From Ignavibacteria bacterium (GTDB taxonomy: Bacteria; Bacteroidota; Ignavibacteria; Ignavibacteriales; Melioribacteraceae): a stretch of DNA of 25,375 nucleotides. The notes beneath the pieces are model-generated. The model searched no databases, was not told where the DNA came from, and saw only the letters and a program-made list of their open reading frames with translations. Below, piece after piece: positions 1 to 8,567 of the stretch (position 1 is the stretch's first letter; each line of letters starts with the position of its first letter). Both the position numbers and the translations under genes were made by a program. The stretch is taken from NCBI GenBank assembly GCA_027347805.1, contig DAIEQP010000158.1, forward strand, positions 1 to 25,375, read 5' to 3'.

Positions 1-1194
1 ACTGTATTTAATAATCTTGGTTATTACTTAAATGTTACAAAGGGAACAGTCAGCGGTTCAGATTATTGGGCGGCCACTTTTGATCCGAGAATGCTTTATA
101 CATTTAAATATCTTGAGGCAATGGCCGGTGCTGAAACAATGGCTAGCTATGATTTTTCCGATGGATATTTACGTTATTACTGGCAGCCGTCTGATAATAT
201 TAACCTCTCTCTTCAACTTGGAAGAGAAAAAATAAAATTCGGTTATGGATATGGAAGCAAACTAGTAATTTCGGGAGATCATCCTGAATTGGATTTTTTC
301 AGGCTAAATTTTAATTGGGGAATGTTTAGCTTCACTTCAATCACCGCATCTACAGTGGGAAGATTCTATTTTGATCGTGATTTAGATGGAACAAAATATC
401 TTGCACTCAATAGATTCAAGCTAAACATACCAAACTTGTTCGAGTTTGGATTGGGAGAAAATATAATATATGCGGGACGCGGTGTAGATTTGGCCTATCT
501 AAATCCTTTTACATTTTACAAGTTCACAGAAATGTCTTTGCAGGATAGAGATAACGGAACACTCTGGCTAGATTTTCAAACCCACTGTTTTAATAATTTT
601 GAAATTAGCGGCACTTTCTTTTTAGATGAAGACATACTTTCCAATCTTCAAGACTTAACAAATTTCAGAAATAAAACTGCTTATCAAATTGGAATGTTCT
701 GGTATTCACCGTTTTCAATTAATGATCTATCACTGGTCTGCGAATACACTAAAATTCGACCGTACGTTTATTCTCATGAAAGAGAAATAACAAGCTATAC
801 ATCTTATGGACAAATGCTGGGTCATCCAATCGGACCAAATTCCGATGAACTTTTATTTAGAGCATCATTTAACGCAAGCGCAAGATTAAATTTTAGACTG
901 GATTATCAATTAATACGATCCGGTAAAAATATTTATAATGCAAACGGAAATTTAGTATTTAATGCAGGGGGAGATGCATTTGTCCCTTACAGGTGGTATA
1001 TCGATCCCGATCACATAAATTTCTTAGACGGCATCAGGATAAATCAAAATATTATAACCGCTGAAGTTAAGTATGAGCCGATAAGAAAAGTGGTTTTCGA
1101 TTTAATTTATAAATTAATTACACAAAATAATATTTCAATTTCAGAAACTTCCACAACAAGTTTTGCAATGCTGAAACTGCAATTTGAAATTTAA
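1..1194 (+). CDS. Wzi-like outer-membrane beta-barrel protein, 5' partial
   Basis: The reading frame is open from the first base to the stop at 1192-1194, so this is the C-terminal 397 residues of a longer protein; an internal Met at 91 is not the true start. The sequence alternates aromatic and polar residues with many Asn/Gly/Tyr turns, as in a transmembrane beta-barrel. The stretch around residues 157-200, with GRGVDLAYLNPF and a following DRDN...LDF segment, resembles the capsule-assembly Wzi/porin-like family common in Bacteroidota and Ignavibacteria. The protein probably sits in the outer membrane, where Wzi proteins help anchor or assemble surface polysaccharide. No capsule genes are visible here, so that role is inferred from family only. 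The stop codon overlaps that of the convergent kinase gene. Confidence 0.6.
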   Translation, partial: TVFNNLGYYLNVTKGTVSGSDYWAATFDPRMLYTFKYLEAMAGAETMASYDFSDGYLRYYWQPSDNINLSLQLGREKIKFGYGYGSKLVISGDHPELDFFRLNFNWGMFSFTSITASTVGRFYFDRDLDGTKYLALNRFKLNIPNLFEFGLGENIIYAGRGVDLAYLNPFTFYKFTEMSLQDRDNGTLWLDFQTHCFNNFEISGTFFLDEDILSNLQDLTNFRNKTAYQIGMFWYSPFSINDLSLVCEYTKIRPYVYSHEREITSYTSYGQMLGHPIGPNSDELLFRASFNASARLNFRLDYQLIRSGKNIYNANGNLVFNAGGDAFVPYRWYIDPDHINFLDGIRINQNIITAEVKYEPIRKVVFDLIYKLITQNNISISETSTTSFAMLKLQFEI

Positions 1195-3653
1195 CCGGTA
1201 GTCTGAGCTGAATCCAGCGGAATTGTAAAAGTAAATGTTGTTCCTTTCCCAGGTTTGCTTGAAACAGAAATTGTCCCGCCATGTTTTTCAACAAATTCTT
1301 TGCAAAGAATCAATCCAAGTCCTGTACCAGCTTCATGATCAGTTCCATGCGAAGAATGACTGATATCAATTCTAAATAAATTGTTTAACGCAATTTCGTC
1401 CATTCCAACTCCTGTATCAGAGACGGAAATATTTGCGAAAGATTTATTTAAAGTTGCAGATACTGTAATGATGCCATTTCGCGGAGTAAATTTTATGGAG
1501 TTTGTTAAAAGGTTTCGCAAAATGGTATTAAGCATATCTTCATCGGCAAAAAGCTTTATGTTGTCTGAGATTTCGGAAATCATTTTAATATCTTTTTTCT
1601 CAGCAGAGCTTTCAAGCAGATCAAAGTTGGAATTAATTACATGATGAAGGAATATAGCTGACTGATTAAATTCAATTCTTCCTGTTTGAGACCGCGACCA
1701 CTGAAGTAAGTTTTGCAAAAGATTATGCGATAACTCAGCAGACTTTTTCATTTCTTCCAGATAAAATTTTCTTTCATCGTCTGTCAATTCAGAATAATCG
1801 GAAATAAGAAGATCCGAAAACCCGAGAATTGTTATAAATGGGTTCCTTAGATCATGTGCAATTATTGAAAAGAATTTATCCTTGGTAGCGTTGAGTTGTT
1901 GTAGTTCGAGTGTAATCTTTTTCATCTCATCTGCGTTTCTCTTTCTTTCAATTACCTGTGCAACCTGTGCAGCGACAAACGAAAGAATCTGGACCTCATA
2001 ATCACTAAACGCTTTTTCGTTTTCATAATCCTGAACAACAATTACACCGAGAGTTTTGCCCTCGATTTTTAAAGGAACACCAAGCCATATTGCCTGCGGT
2101 GCACCAATCAAATCAACTTCGCCCTGTTCGCGTAATTCTAAATCTTTTTTCGCATCGATTAATGCCGGGGTTCCCAGGCGCATTACATATTCTGTTAAAC
2201 CTCGCCCCGGTTTTTTAGGTTCTTGAGGAGGATCGAATTCATCAACAAAATATGGAAAAGAAATTACGTTCTGCTTTTCATCGAGCAACGCTATATAAAA
2301 ATTCTTGGCGGGCATAAGATTGCTTACTTCCTGATGCACTTTTTCATAAAGATTATACATATTAGAAATTGTATAAGCAGTCTCTGATATTGCAAAAACA
2401 GCCTCGCGAAGTTTTTCGTTTTGCAATCTTTCGGTAATGTCTCTCATAACAGCTTGAACCAGCTTCCGGCCGTTTATCATAACTTTATTAAGAGATATTT
2501 CGGTATCGATTAGCTTTCCATCTTTTCTTTTAGGCATCCAGTAAAATCTTTGCGGAGTTCCGTTGAACGCTAAAGCAATTTTTTCGTTTGCATAATCGTG
2601 GGAATTTTTACCATTTGGTTGAAACTCGGGTGAAAATTGCGACGGTAATAATCCAATAAATTCTTCACGCTCATATTGAAGAAGGTCCAATATTGCCTGA
2701 TTACAATCAATAATACTTTCATCTATCAAAAATATTCCATCAACAGAATTTGTAAATAGTGATCGATATAATAATTCTTTTAATTTTATCTGTTCCTGAT
2801 TTAATACTTTTTCGGTTATATCCCGGGTTATTCCAAAAGTACCAATGATATTTCCATATTTGTCATACCAGGGCATCTTAGTTGTTGATCCCCAGGTGGT
2901 TCTTCCATCAAGCCAATCTTCTTTTTCTTCTTTTCCGATTAATGGAATTCCTGTTCGAATAATTTCTTGCTCGTCGTTAAATGCCTGTGTGGAATGCTCA
3001 ATTCCGAAAATATCAAAATCAGTTCGGCCATATGATTCCTCGGGACTATTGAGACCATGCTTTCTGGCCAACGCATTATTAATTCGCACAAAACGGCTTT
3101 TCCTGTCTTTGAAATAAATGCTATCCGGAATGTTTTCTAATAAAGTATCTAATAAAGTTTGTTCATTCTCAAGTCTCTTTATTATTTCCTTTTGATCAGT
3201 CAGGTCTTCAATAAAAGCTATTAACTCTACAACTTTGGAATTTACTTTCTTTGCAACAAAAATGGTTACCCGGGTAGGAACAACTTTTCCGTTTTTCGAA
3301 ATATATCGTTTTTCAGTTTGAGCTCTAGTGAGTTTTCCGTTAAACAGATCCGCAATTAATTTTTGTGTTAGATCATTATCTTGTGGGTGGCTTATGTTTG
3401 CAACAGTAAGTTCATTTAATTCTTTTTTCGAATAACCGAGAACATCTACAATCGCTTTGTTAACATTAATAATTTTACCATTAAGATCGAAAATAACGAT
3501 TCCAAATTCAGAGTTCTTGAATATAGCTTCAAAATAATCATTGGTATCAGTAGAGTTTACTTTTGATTTTGACGGCGATTTCGCTTTAGGTTTGGAAATT
3601 TTTTTTTCCGAAGAATTTTTTTGTGGAGTTGCATTTTTAGAATTTATGGGCAT
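1191..3653 (-). CDS. PAS-PAS-PAS-GAF sensor histidine kinase (orphan)
   Basis: This 820-residue protein has, in order: a Lys/Ser-rich N-terminus (1-36), three PAS domains (about 40-158, 165-285, 293-412), a GAF domain (about 420-570), a HisKA dimerisation domain with the H-box IIAHDLRNP (phosphoacceptor His600), and a HATPase domain with N-box LRNLLTNSIKF (about 710), G1 DTGVGM (about 745) and G2 GTGLGL (about 778). No transmembrane segment or signal peptide is visible, so it probably senses a cytoplasmic cue through PAS/GAF ligands or redox. There is no receiver domain and no response-regulator gene nearby, so its partner is elsewhere. The ATG at 3653 has AGGA about 6 bases upstream. Its stop overlaps that of the convergent barrel gene. 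The ligand is unknown; the kinase call itself is secure. Confidence 0.93.
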   Translation of the reverse strand: MPINSKNATPQKNSSEKKISKPKAKSPSKSKVNSTDTNDYFEAIFKNSEFGIVIFDLNGKIINVNKAIVDVLGYSKKELNELTVANISHPQDNDLTQKLIADLFNGKLTRAQTEKRYISKNGKVVPTRVTIFVAKKVNSKVVELIAFIEDLTDQKEIIKRLENEQTLLDTLLENIPDSIYFKDRKSRFVRINNALARKHGLNSPEESYGRTDFDIFGIEHSTQAFNDEQEIIRTGIPLIGKEEKEDWLDGRTTWGSTTKMPWYDKYGNIIGTFGITRDITEKVLNQEQIKLKELLYRSLFTNSVDGIFLIDESIIDCNQAILDLLQYEREEFIGLLPSQFSPEFQPNGKNSHDYANEKIALAFNGTPQRFYWMPKRKDGKLIDTEISLNKVMINGRKLVQAVMRDITERLQNEKLREAVFAISETAYTISNMYNLYEKVHQEVSNLMPAKNFYIALLDEKQNVISFPYFVDEFDPPQEPKKPGRGLTEYVMRLGTPALIDAKKDLELREQGEVDLIGAPQAIWLGVPLKIEGKTLGVIVVQDYENEKAFSDYEVQILSFVAAQVAQVIERKRNADEMKKITLELQQLNATKDKFFSIIAHDLRNPFITILGFSDLLISDYSELTDDERKFYLEEMKKSAELSHNLLQNLLQWSRSQTGRIEFNQSAIFLHHVINSNFDLLESSAEKKDIKMISEISDNIKLFADEDMLNTILRNLLTNSIKFTPRNGIITVSATLNKSFANISVSDTGVGMDEIALNNLFRIDISHSSHGTDHEAGTGLGLILCKEFVEKHGGTISVSSKPGKGTTFTFTIPLDSAQTTG

Positions 3654-3676
3654 TGTTTTCCTGTTTGATCAAAATG

Positions 3677-3713
3677 CATATCATATAATAATTCAATATA
3701 AAAAAATGATATG
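3677..3713. promoter_or_regulatory. Inverted repeat between divergent kinase and lipoprotein genes
   Basis: The arms CATATCAT (3677-3684) and ATGATATG (3706-3713) are perfect complements separated by 21 bases. They lie in the 225-bp divergent intergenic region, 24 bases upstream of the kinase start. This could be an operator for either gene. The arms are AT-rich and short, so chance is possible. Confidence 0.25.
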
Positions 3714-3878
3714 AATAATCGAAACTTTAAGTTACTGGATAGTTTAACCATGGAAACAATATAAAGTGCTGAAAAAGATATGGGATTAATTTTGGGATGT
3801 CATCAAATATCAAATAAGATGATGGCATTGTAACATGTGAATGAATTAACTTTGTTCTTATATAAAATGGGAGAAAAA

Positions 3879-4781
3879 GTGAAAAAAATTTTTTATTGCT
3901 CAGTATTATTAATATTTGTTCTGGCCGGCTGCAAAGAAACACTAAAAGAAAATGGAAGTCCCTCTTATATAGCGGAAATAAAATCGTGGCATAATAAACG
4001 AATCGAGAATCTTAAAAAGGAAAATGGCTGGCTTAATCTGGTTGGATTACTTTGGCTTAGAGAGGGGGAAAATACAATTGGATCATCAACGAATAATGAT
4101 ATTGTTTTTCCTCCTGGTTCGCCGGAATTCATTGGAACAATTACAATGAAGGATACGAATATTGTTATTAATGTAGCTGGAGGAGTCAATGTTACTTATA
4201 ATGGTTCCGGAATTAAAAAAATGCAATTGCACACAGATGCCGGGGGAAAATCAGAAATGCTTCAGCTTAATTCATTAAGATGGAACCTGATTAAACGACA
4301 AACAAAAATTGGAATACGATTGCGGGATCTTAACTCGTCTCTCGTTAAGAATTTTAAGGGAATCGAGACTTTTCCTATAAATGATGAATGGAAAATTGAA
4401 GCGAAATTCGAACAGTTTGATCCCCCTAAAAAAATTCCAATCCCTAATATTTTAGGAATGATTGATACTTCAAAAGCTGCCGGAATGGTTGTTTTTGAAA
4501 AGGAAGGAAAAAAATTCTGGCTGGATGCACTCGATGAAGGTGACAAACTATTTATAATTTTTGCGGATGAGACAAGCGGAATAGAGACATATGGTGCCGG
4601 CAGGTTTCTATATTTGGATAAGCCGAAGGAAAATGAAAAATTTTATATCGATTTTAATAAAGCATATAATCCACCCTGTAATTTTACAAAGTTTGCAACC
4701 TGTCCGCTTCCACCAAGACAAAATCATTTAAAGTTGAGAGTAACAGCCGGAGAAAAAGTATATAACAGCGAAGGGCATTGA
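3879..4781 (+). CDS. DUF1684 family lipoprotein
   Basis: Read from GTG at 3879, the protein is 300 residues long and opens with a classical lipoprotein signal: KK, a hydrophobic core, then the lipobox LAGC with Cys18. That start has GGGAG about 5 bases upstream. In-frame alternatives (GTG 3837, ATG 3867) lack a ribosome-binding site and would lengthen the n-region. The mature part matches DUF1684: HNKRIENLKKENGWLNLVGL near the N-terminus, then GS..ND..FP, and the C-terminal signature NPPCNFTKFATCPLPP followed by N.L.....AGEK. Members are secreted or lipid-anchored and of unknown biochemical function; a small-molecule or polysaccharide ligand is only a guess. The protein is probably periplasmic and anchored to the inner or outer membrane. 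A strong bidirectional terminator follows the stop. Confidence 0.85.
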   Translation: MKKIFYCSVLLIFVLAGCKETLKENGSPSYIAEIKSWHNKRIENLKKENGWLNLVGLLWLREGENTIGSSTNNDIVFPPGSPEFIGTITMKDTNIVINVAGGVNVTYNGSGIKKMQLHTDAGGKSEMLQLNSLRWNLIKRQTKIGIRLRDLNSSLVKNFKGIETFPINDEWKIEAKFEQFDPPKKIPIPNILGMIDTSKAAGMVVFEKEGKKFWLDALDEGDKLFIIFADETSGIETYGAGRFLYLDKPKENEKFYIDFNKAYNPPCNFTKFATCPLPPRQNHLKLRVTAGEKVYNSEGH

Positions 4782-4790
4782 AAATATTTA

Positions 4791-4823
4791 TTAGAGCAGA
4801 AGAATTTAATTCTTCTGCTCTAG
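4791..4823. terminator. Bidirectional terminator between lipoprotein and chemoreceptor genes
   Basis: The 12-bp arms AGAGCAGAAGAA (4793-4804) and TTCTTCTGCTCT (4810-4821) are perfectly complementary around a 5-base loop. The stem lies 11 bases after the lipoprotein stop and just beyond the 3' end of the convergent chemoreceptor gene. On the minus strand it is followed by an AT-rich tract. It fits a shared rho-independent terminator. Confidence 0.8.
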
Positions 4824-4825
4824 AT

Positions 4826-6748
4826 TTATCTTCTTGAGTATGAATTTCCCTGTAAACTCTTTCGAATTGTCTTACTGTATCCAATATCAAATTTGCTAAT
4901 CAGGTTTTGAAGATTTGTTGTGAGATTGTTAAGATCTTCCGAAGCTTTTGCAATTTGCTGCAAACCTTTAGCGGATTCCTGGGAAACATTGGAAATGTTT
5001 TCAATGCTTCTTGAAATTTGTTCCGCAGCGGATGATTGTTCTTCACTTGCAGAAGCAACCTGATTAATCGAATCGATTACAAGGGTCGTGCTTTTCATAA
5101 TTTCATCTAGTGACACAATTGCACGTTTTGCAAGATCTTTACCAACATCAACTCTTTTTGTTCCGCTTTCAATTGAAGTGACTGCATTGCCGGTATCTCT
5201 TTGTATTTGGCGGATCATCGTTGCAATTTCCTTGGTAGCCTTTGTGGTTCGTTCAGCGAGCTTCCTCACTTCATCTGCAACAACTGCAAATCCTCTTCCT
5301 TGTTCACCAGCACGCGCTGCTTCAATGGCTGCATTCAAAGCCAGGAGATTTGTTTGATCTGCGATATCTTCTATTACCTGAACAATTTCGCCTATCTGAT
5401 TACTGTTATTGCCAAGATCTTTTACAATACTTGCGGCATTATTTACTACATCTGCAATTTGATTCATTCCATTTACGGTTTCTTTAATAACATCACCGCC
5501 GTTATTGGCAGTAAGTCCAGCGGTTTTTGAATATTCTGCAGCGTTAGAAGCATTTCTTGTTGTTTCAAGAATTGTCTTTGTCATTTGTTCAACAGCACCG
5601 GCAACTTCTGTTGTCTGAGATGATTGTTCCTGCGCACCGGATGCCAATTCTTCAACGCTTGCTGTAATTTCATTTGAAGCGCTGGCAGTTGCTTCAATTG
5701 CGTTTACAACAGAGCTCATTGCTTCTCGGATATTTTTAACAGCAGAATTGAAACCGTTAAATAGTTTTCCGATATCATCATCATTATTGGTTTCAAGATG
5801 AACAGTTAAATCACCCTGTTCGAATAATTTCATCTTCTCTAAAATTAAACCGACATTATTTGCCAAATATTGTTTCTGATCTTCGCTGTTCTTAACGGCT
5901 TCAACTATTTTTTTCTCTACACTCTGTTTTTCTTCCATCAATTGATGATTTGATGTTTTTATGTTTTCAACCATAATTTGAAAACCGGAGGCAAGAACCC
6001 CAAGTTCATCCGAAGTATTAATAGCTAGTTCAGTGTTTAAATTTCCAGATGAGATTTGTTGAGCTGCTCCGGTAAGTTCTAATATTGGTTTGGAAATTAT
6101 TTTGTTTATTCTACTCGAAACCAGAAGTGAAAGAATTATCGATGCAGCAAGAAAAACAAAAAACACAATCAGGGTTTGGTTATAACCCAATTCCGCTTTA
6201 TCAAAACTAGCCTGGCTGCTAGCTAGTGTTATCTTTTTAATCTCTTTTAAAGTTTTGGAAACCTGCAGATATTTTTCATCGACAGTACTCATTGCCATTG
6301 TTGCAGTAACCAAATCGAAACCGGCAAAATCAATTACACTGGCTACAGCTTTTTGAAACTGAGTTGCCTGTTCTACTGCTTTAGAAAAAATTTCTTTCTT
6401 TTCAGGAATGACTTCGGTTTCAACAGATTGTTTCAGCGCATTGATTACATTTTTCAGAGTATCAAGTTGTGATTGACTCAGTTCGTTTAAACGCGACTGG
6501 TTGAAGTTGGCATTTGCCCAGGTAATGAATTGAAAAATATTTCCATAAACTTCTGTAATTGATTGCATGTTTTTGTCAGCATTAACAGTCAACTGGAAGT
6601 CTGTATGATATATTTCTTCAAGAGCATCTTTTTGAGAATGAAGTCCCCACAAGCCAACAACAAAAAATGCTGCAAGAAACGACAAAACAATTACTGGAGA
6701 AATTAAAAGTTTGTACGAAATTTTAAGATTACTAATCCACTTGTTCAT
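4826..6748 (-). CDS. Methyl-accepting chemotaxis protein
   Basis: This is a 640-residue transmembrane chemoreceptor. TM1 is at about 13-34, followed by an all-helical periplasmic region (about 35-187) of the four-helix-bundle type. TM2 is at about 189-211 and a HAMP domain at 212-264. A coiled coil follows, with a second HAMP-like segment around 305-350, then the MCP signalling domain (about 355-625). The hairpin tip is clear: DQTNLLALNAAIEAARAGEQ continuing into GRGFAVVADEVRKLAERT. No C-terminal CheR/CheB-tethering pentapeptide is visible. AGAGG precedes the ATG. It is the last gene of a probable operon with the secreted Cache protein (50-bp gap) and porin upstream, which suggests a shared signal. 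No cheA/cheW is in the window. Confidence 0.95.
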   Translation of the reverse strand: MNKWISNLKISYKLLISPVIVLSFLAAFFVVGLWGLHSQKDALEEIYHTDFQLTVNADKNMQSITEVYGNIFQFITWANANFNQSRLNELSQSQLDTLKNVINALKQSVETEVIPEKKEIFSKAVEQATQFQKAVASVIDFAGFDLVTATMAMSTVDEKYLQVSKTLKEIKKITLASSQASFDKAELGYNQTLIVFFVFLAASIILSLLVSSRINKIISKPILELTGAAQQISSGNLNTELAINTSDELGVLASGFQIMVENIKTSNHQLMEEKQSVEKKIVEAVKNSEDQKQYLANNVGLILEKMKLFEQGDLTVHLETNNDDDIGKLFNGFNSAVKNIREAMSSVVNAIEATASASNEITASVEELASGAQEQSSQTTEVAGAVEQMTKTILETTRNASNAAEYSKTAGLTANNGGDVIKETVNGMNQIADVVNNAASIVKDLGNNSNQIGEIVQVIEDIADQTNLLALNAAIEAARAGEQGRGFAVVADEVRKLAERTTKATKEIATMIRQIQRDTGNAVTSIESGTKRVDVGKDLAKRAIVSLDEIMKSTTLVIDSINQVASASEEQSSAAEQISRSIENISNVSQESAKGLQQIAKASEDLNNLTTNLQNLISKFDIGYSKTIRKSLQGNSYSRR

Positions 6749-6798
6749 ATTTTCCTCTTTACGAATCAGAAGGTTATTACTTCGGATTCTATTAACTC

Positions 6799-7251
6799 TT
6801 ACCTTTTATAAGCGCCGCATCCAAATACAAAATCACCGCTCTTTTCTATGTAAGCAGTTTTGTCTTCTATTTTTTTGTCAACGGGATTTGTCCATTTATA
6901 ATTTTGCCAGCCTTTTCCTTTTGCTTTTATTATTTCAAGACGTTCTTTAACAAATGCTTTCCCGTCTGCATCTTTAAGATCAATTAAATCTTTGCCGATC
7001 ATTTTGGGGTTTCCGCCATGCGCAACGCATTTACCGTTAAGATCATATACAAACACATATAAATCACCTTTCACAAAATCACCTTTCAAATCGCTGATTG
7101 CTGCAAATGTTTTATCCTGACCATTTGCTTTGAAAAATGTAATTGCTTTCTTTACTAGTGCTTCTGCTTCGGCTGTAGTACCGCCTTTCTGTGCATAATT
7201 TGTTGTGAGCAATATTGCAAATACAAGAAACAGCTTTATAATTGATTTCAT
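6799..7251 (-). CDS. Secreted single-Cache-domain protein
   Basis: The protein has 150 residues. Residues 1-20 form a signal peptide ending TNYAQ. The remainder is a single Cache-like fold of the sCache_2 type: long N-terminal helix (A.ALVKKAITFF), then DLYVFVYDLNGKCVAHG, GKDLIDLKDADGK and the C-terminal strands GWQNYKW...K.AYIEK..DFVFGCGAY. Cache domains are normally the extracellular sensing part of chemoreceptors and kinases. Here the domain stands alone, with no membrane helix after the signal, so it should be a free periplasmic small-molecule-binding protein. It sits between a porin gene (14 bp upstream) and a chemoreceptor gene (50 bp downstream). AAAGGAG is well placed before the ATG. 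Feeding a ligand to the chemoreceptor is an inference from gene order. Confidence 0.88.
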   Translation of the reverse strand: MKSIIKLFLVFAILLTTNYAQKGGTTAEAEALVKKAITFFKANGQDKTFAAISDLKGDFVKGDLYVFVYDLNGKCVAHGGNPKMIGKDLIDLKDADGKAFVKERLEIIKAKGKGWQNYKWTNPVDKKIEDKTAYIEKSGDFVFGCGAYKR

Positions 7252-7265
7252 AGTAACTCCTTTTG

Positions 7266-8297
7266 TTAGAATCTTGTTTGTATTTCAAAAATTAATTTAT
7301 CCGGATTTGTTGTTTTCCCATCTTTATAATCGAATTTTTCGTAATTGATTCTAAAGTGAGCAAATGTAAGTTTTGCGAATTGAAACGTTACGCCAATTGT
7401 AGTTCGTCCAATTTCATCTTTATCTATTGAAGTGTTGGGATCAAAATTTTCATAACGGATTGCAGGTATAATGTTTTTAATAAATGAATCGTTAATGTTG
7501 ATATCGTAAACTGCAAATGCAAAATATGATACTCCGTTAATTTCGGGTAATAATAAAGTTGATGATGCGGATCTTACAACATATTCTCCATCGAGAAAAA
7601 GAGAACCAATTTTATAGTCTGTACCAAAATCAAAAATATTATAGTTGACTCCGGCAGCTTTTCCATTATAATAGTTCGCTGCTACATTTAAATATTTTAT
7701 CGGTGTTACATTGCCCCTAAGACAAAGGTCTGCGGTTTTATCATTTTCTGTTTTATTAAAACCGGCTCCGTTAAAAGAACCAAGATTAAATTCGGCACCA
7801 ACGGATCCTTTTAATTTGTAAGTAAGCATAACGCCAATATCTCTAATTGAAGGAGACATATTTGTATGCAATGGTCTGTTTACAAAATCTGTTACCTGAT
7901 CAGCACGGAGGTTGTCAGTACTAAAAGGAACTTTGAATTGACCGGCGGTTATATCAAAATTCTGAAATGGGGTGATAATTCCTGCGGCATCGAGTAATAC
8001 ATCGGAAAATGTTGCAGAAGCACTGCTTACAACCTGAGTGTTATTTACAGTTGTAGTCGTTGTGATTAGTTTTCCCAAACGGGTAAAATCAACCTGAAAT
8101 TTATAGCTTGCATACTCATTCACTGCCCCGGCAATATTTAATCTTGCTTGTTTTACAAGATACTGTCCTTGTGCTGTTGAGAAGTCCGCCTGATACCAGG
8201 CGCGAACATATCCTGTGAATTTAGGTGAATAATCTTGTTTTTCTTGAGCTGTGAGTGAATAAACCATTAGAAGTAAAAAGAGTAATAATCTCTTCAT
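7266..8297 (-). CDS. OprO/OprP-like outer-membrane porin
   Basis: The 343-residue protein starts with a signal peptide (MKRLLLFLLLMVYSLTAQ) and ends in Phe (IQTRF), the usual last residue of an outer-membrane beta-barrel recognised by BamA. The region after the signal, FTGYVRAWYQADFS...YLVKQARLNIAG....YASYKFQVDF, and later FKVPFSTDNL....DFVNRPL, follow the pattern of phosphate-selective porin O/P-like proteins. Substrate specificity cannot be read from the sequence, and many homologues are not phosphate porins. AAAGGAGAATAG precedes the ATG. It is the first gene of a probable porin-Cache-chemoreceptor operon, with 14 bp to the next gene. The 5' region (8298-8567) is AT-rich, and I could not fix a promoter in it. 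Confidence 0.82.
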   Translation of the reverse strand: MKRLLLFLLLMVYSLTAQEKQDYSPKFTGYVRAWYQADFSTAQGQYLVKQARLNIAGAVNEYASYKFQVDFTRLGKLITTTTTVNNTQVVSSASATFSDVLLDAAGIITPFQNFDITAGQFKVPFSTDNLRADQVTDFVNRPLHTNMSPSIRDIGVMLTYKLKGSVGAEFNLGSFNGAGFNKTENDKTADLCLRGNVTPIKYLNVAANYYNGKAAGVNYNIFDFGTDYKIGSLFLDGEYVVRSASSTLLLPEINGVSYFAFAVYDININDSFIKNIIPAIRYENFDPNTSIDKDEIGRTTIGVTFQFAKLTFAHFRINYEKFDYKDGKTTNPDKLIFEIQTRF

Positions 8298-8495
8298 CTA
8301 TTCTCCTTTCTTTGTTATTGTAGTGAATAATAATCGAATATTTTATTCTATTTTTAAATGAGGAAGTTGTTAACGGGCGCATTTCGTGAGTAAGAGGGAA
8401 AGATAATCTGAAATCAACAAATTCAACTCTGATCATTCAGATGCTGAATAACAATATCGCTTAATATCCCAATAGATGCGGATTGGAAAATGGCA

Positions 8496-8536
8496 AAACT
8501 GACAGTTAATAATTATGATTTATGAACTGTCAGTTT
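8496..8536 (-). terminator. Terminator after the DUF5686 gene
   Basis: Perfect 12-bp arms AAACTGACAGTT (8496-8507) and AACTGTCAGTTT (8525-8536) enclose a 17-base loop. The hairpin is 31 bases past the stop of the minus-strand DUF5686 gene. On that strand the stem runs into TTTTGCCATTTT, which suits rho-independent termination. An operator for the porin operon downstream is a less likely reading. Confidence 0.6.
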
Positions 8537-8567
8537 GTCGGTAAAGTAATTTTATTGGAAAATTGCT

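Noticed and set aside
3797..3828. Imperfect hairpin ATGTCATC/GATGGCAT before the lipoprotein gene
   Set aside because: It has eight pairs with one wobble and a 16-base AT-rich loop, with no T-tract. It is too weak to call a riboswitch or terminator.
5088..5530. Several plus-strand open frames of 81-109 codons inside the chemoreceptor gene
   Set aside because: They are antisense shadows of the conserved MCP signalling domain, without ribosome-binding sites and with unlikely composition.
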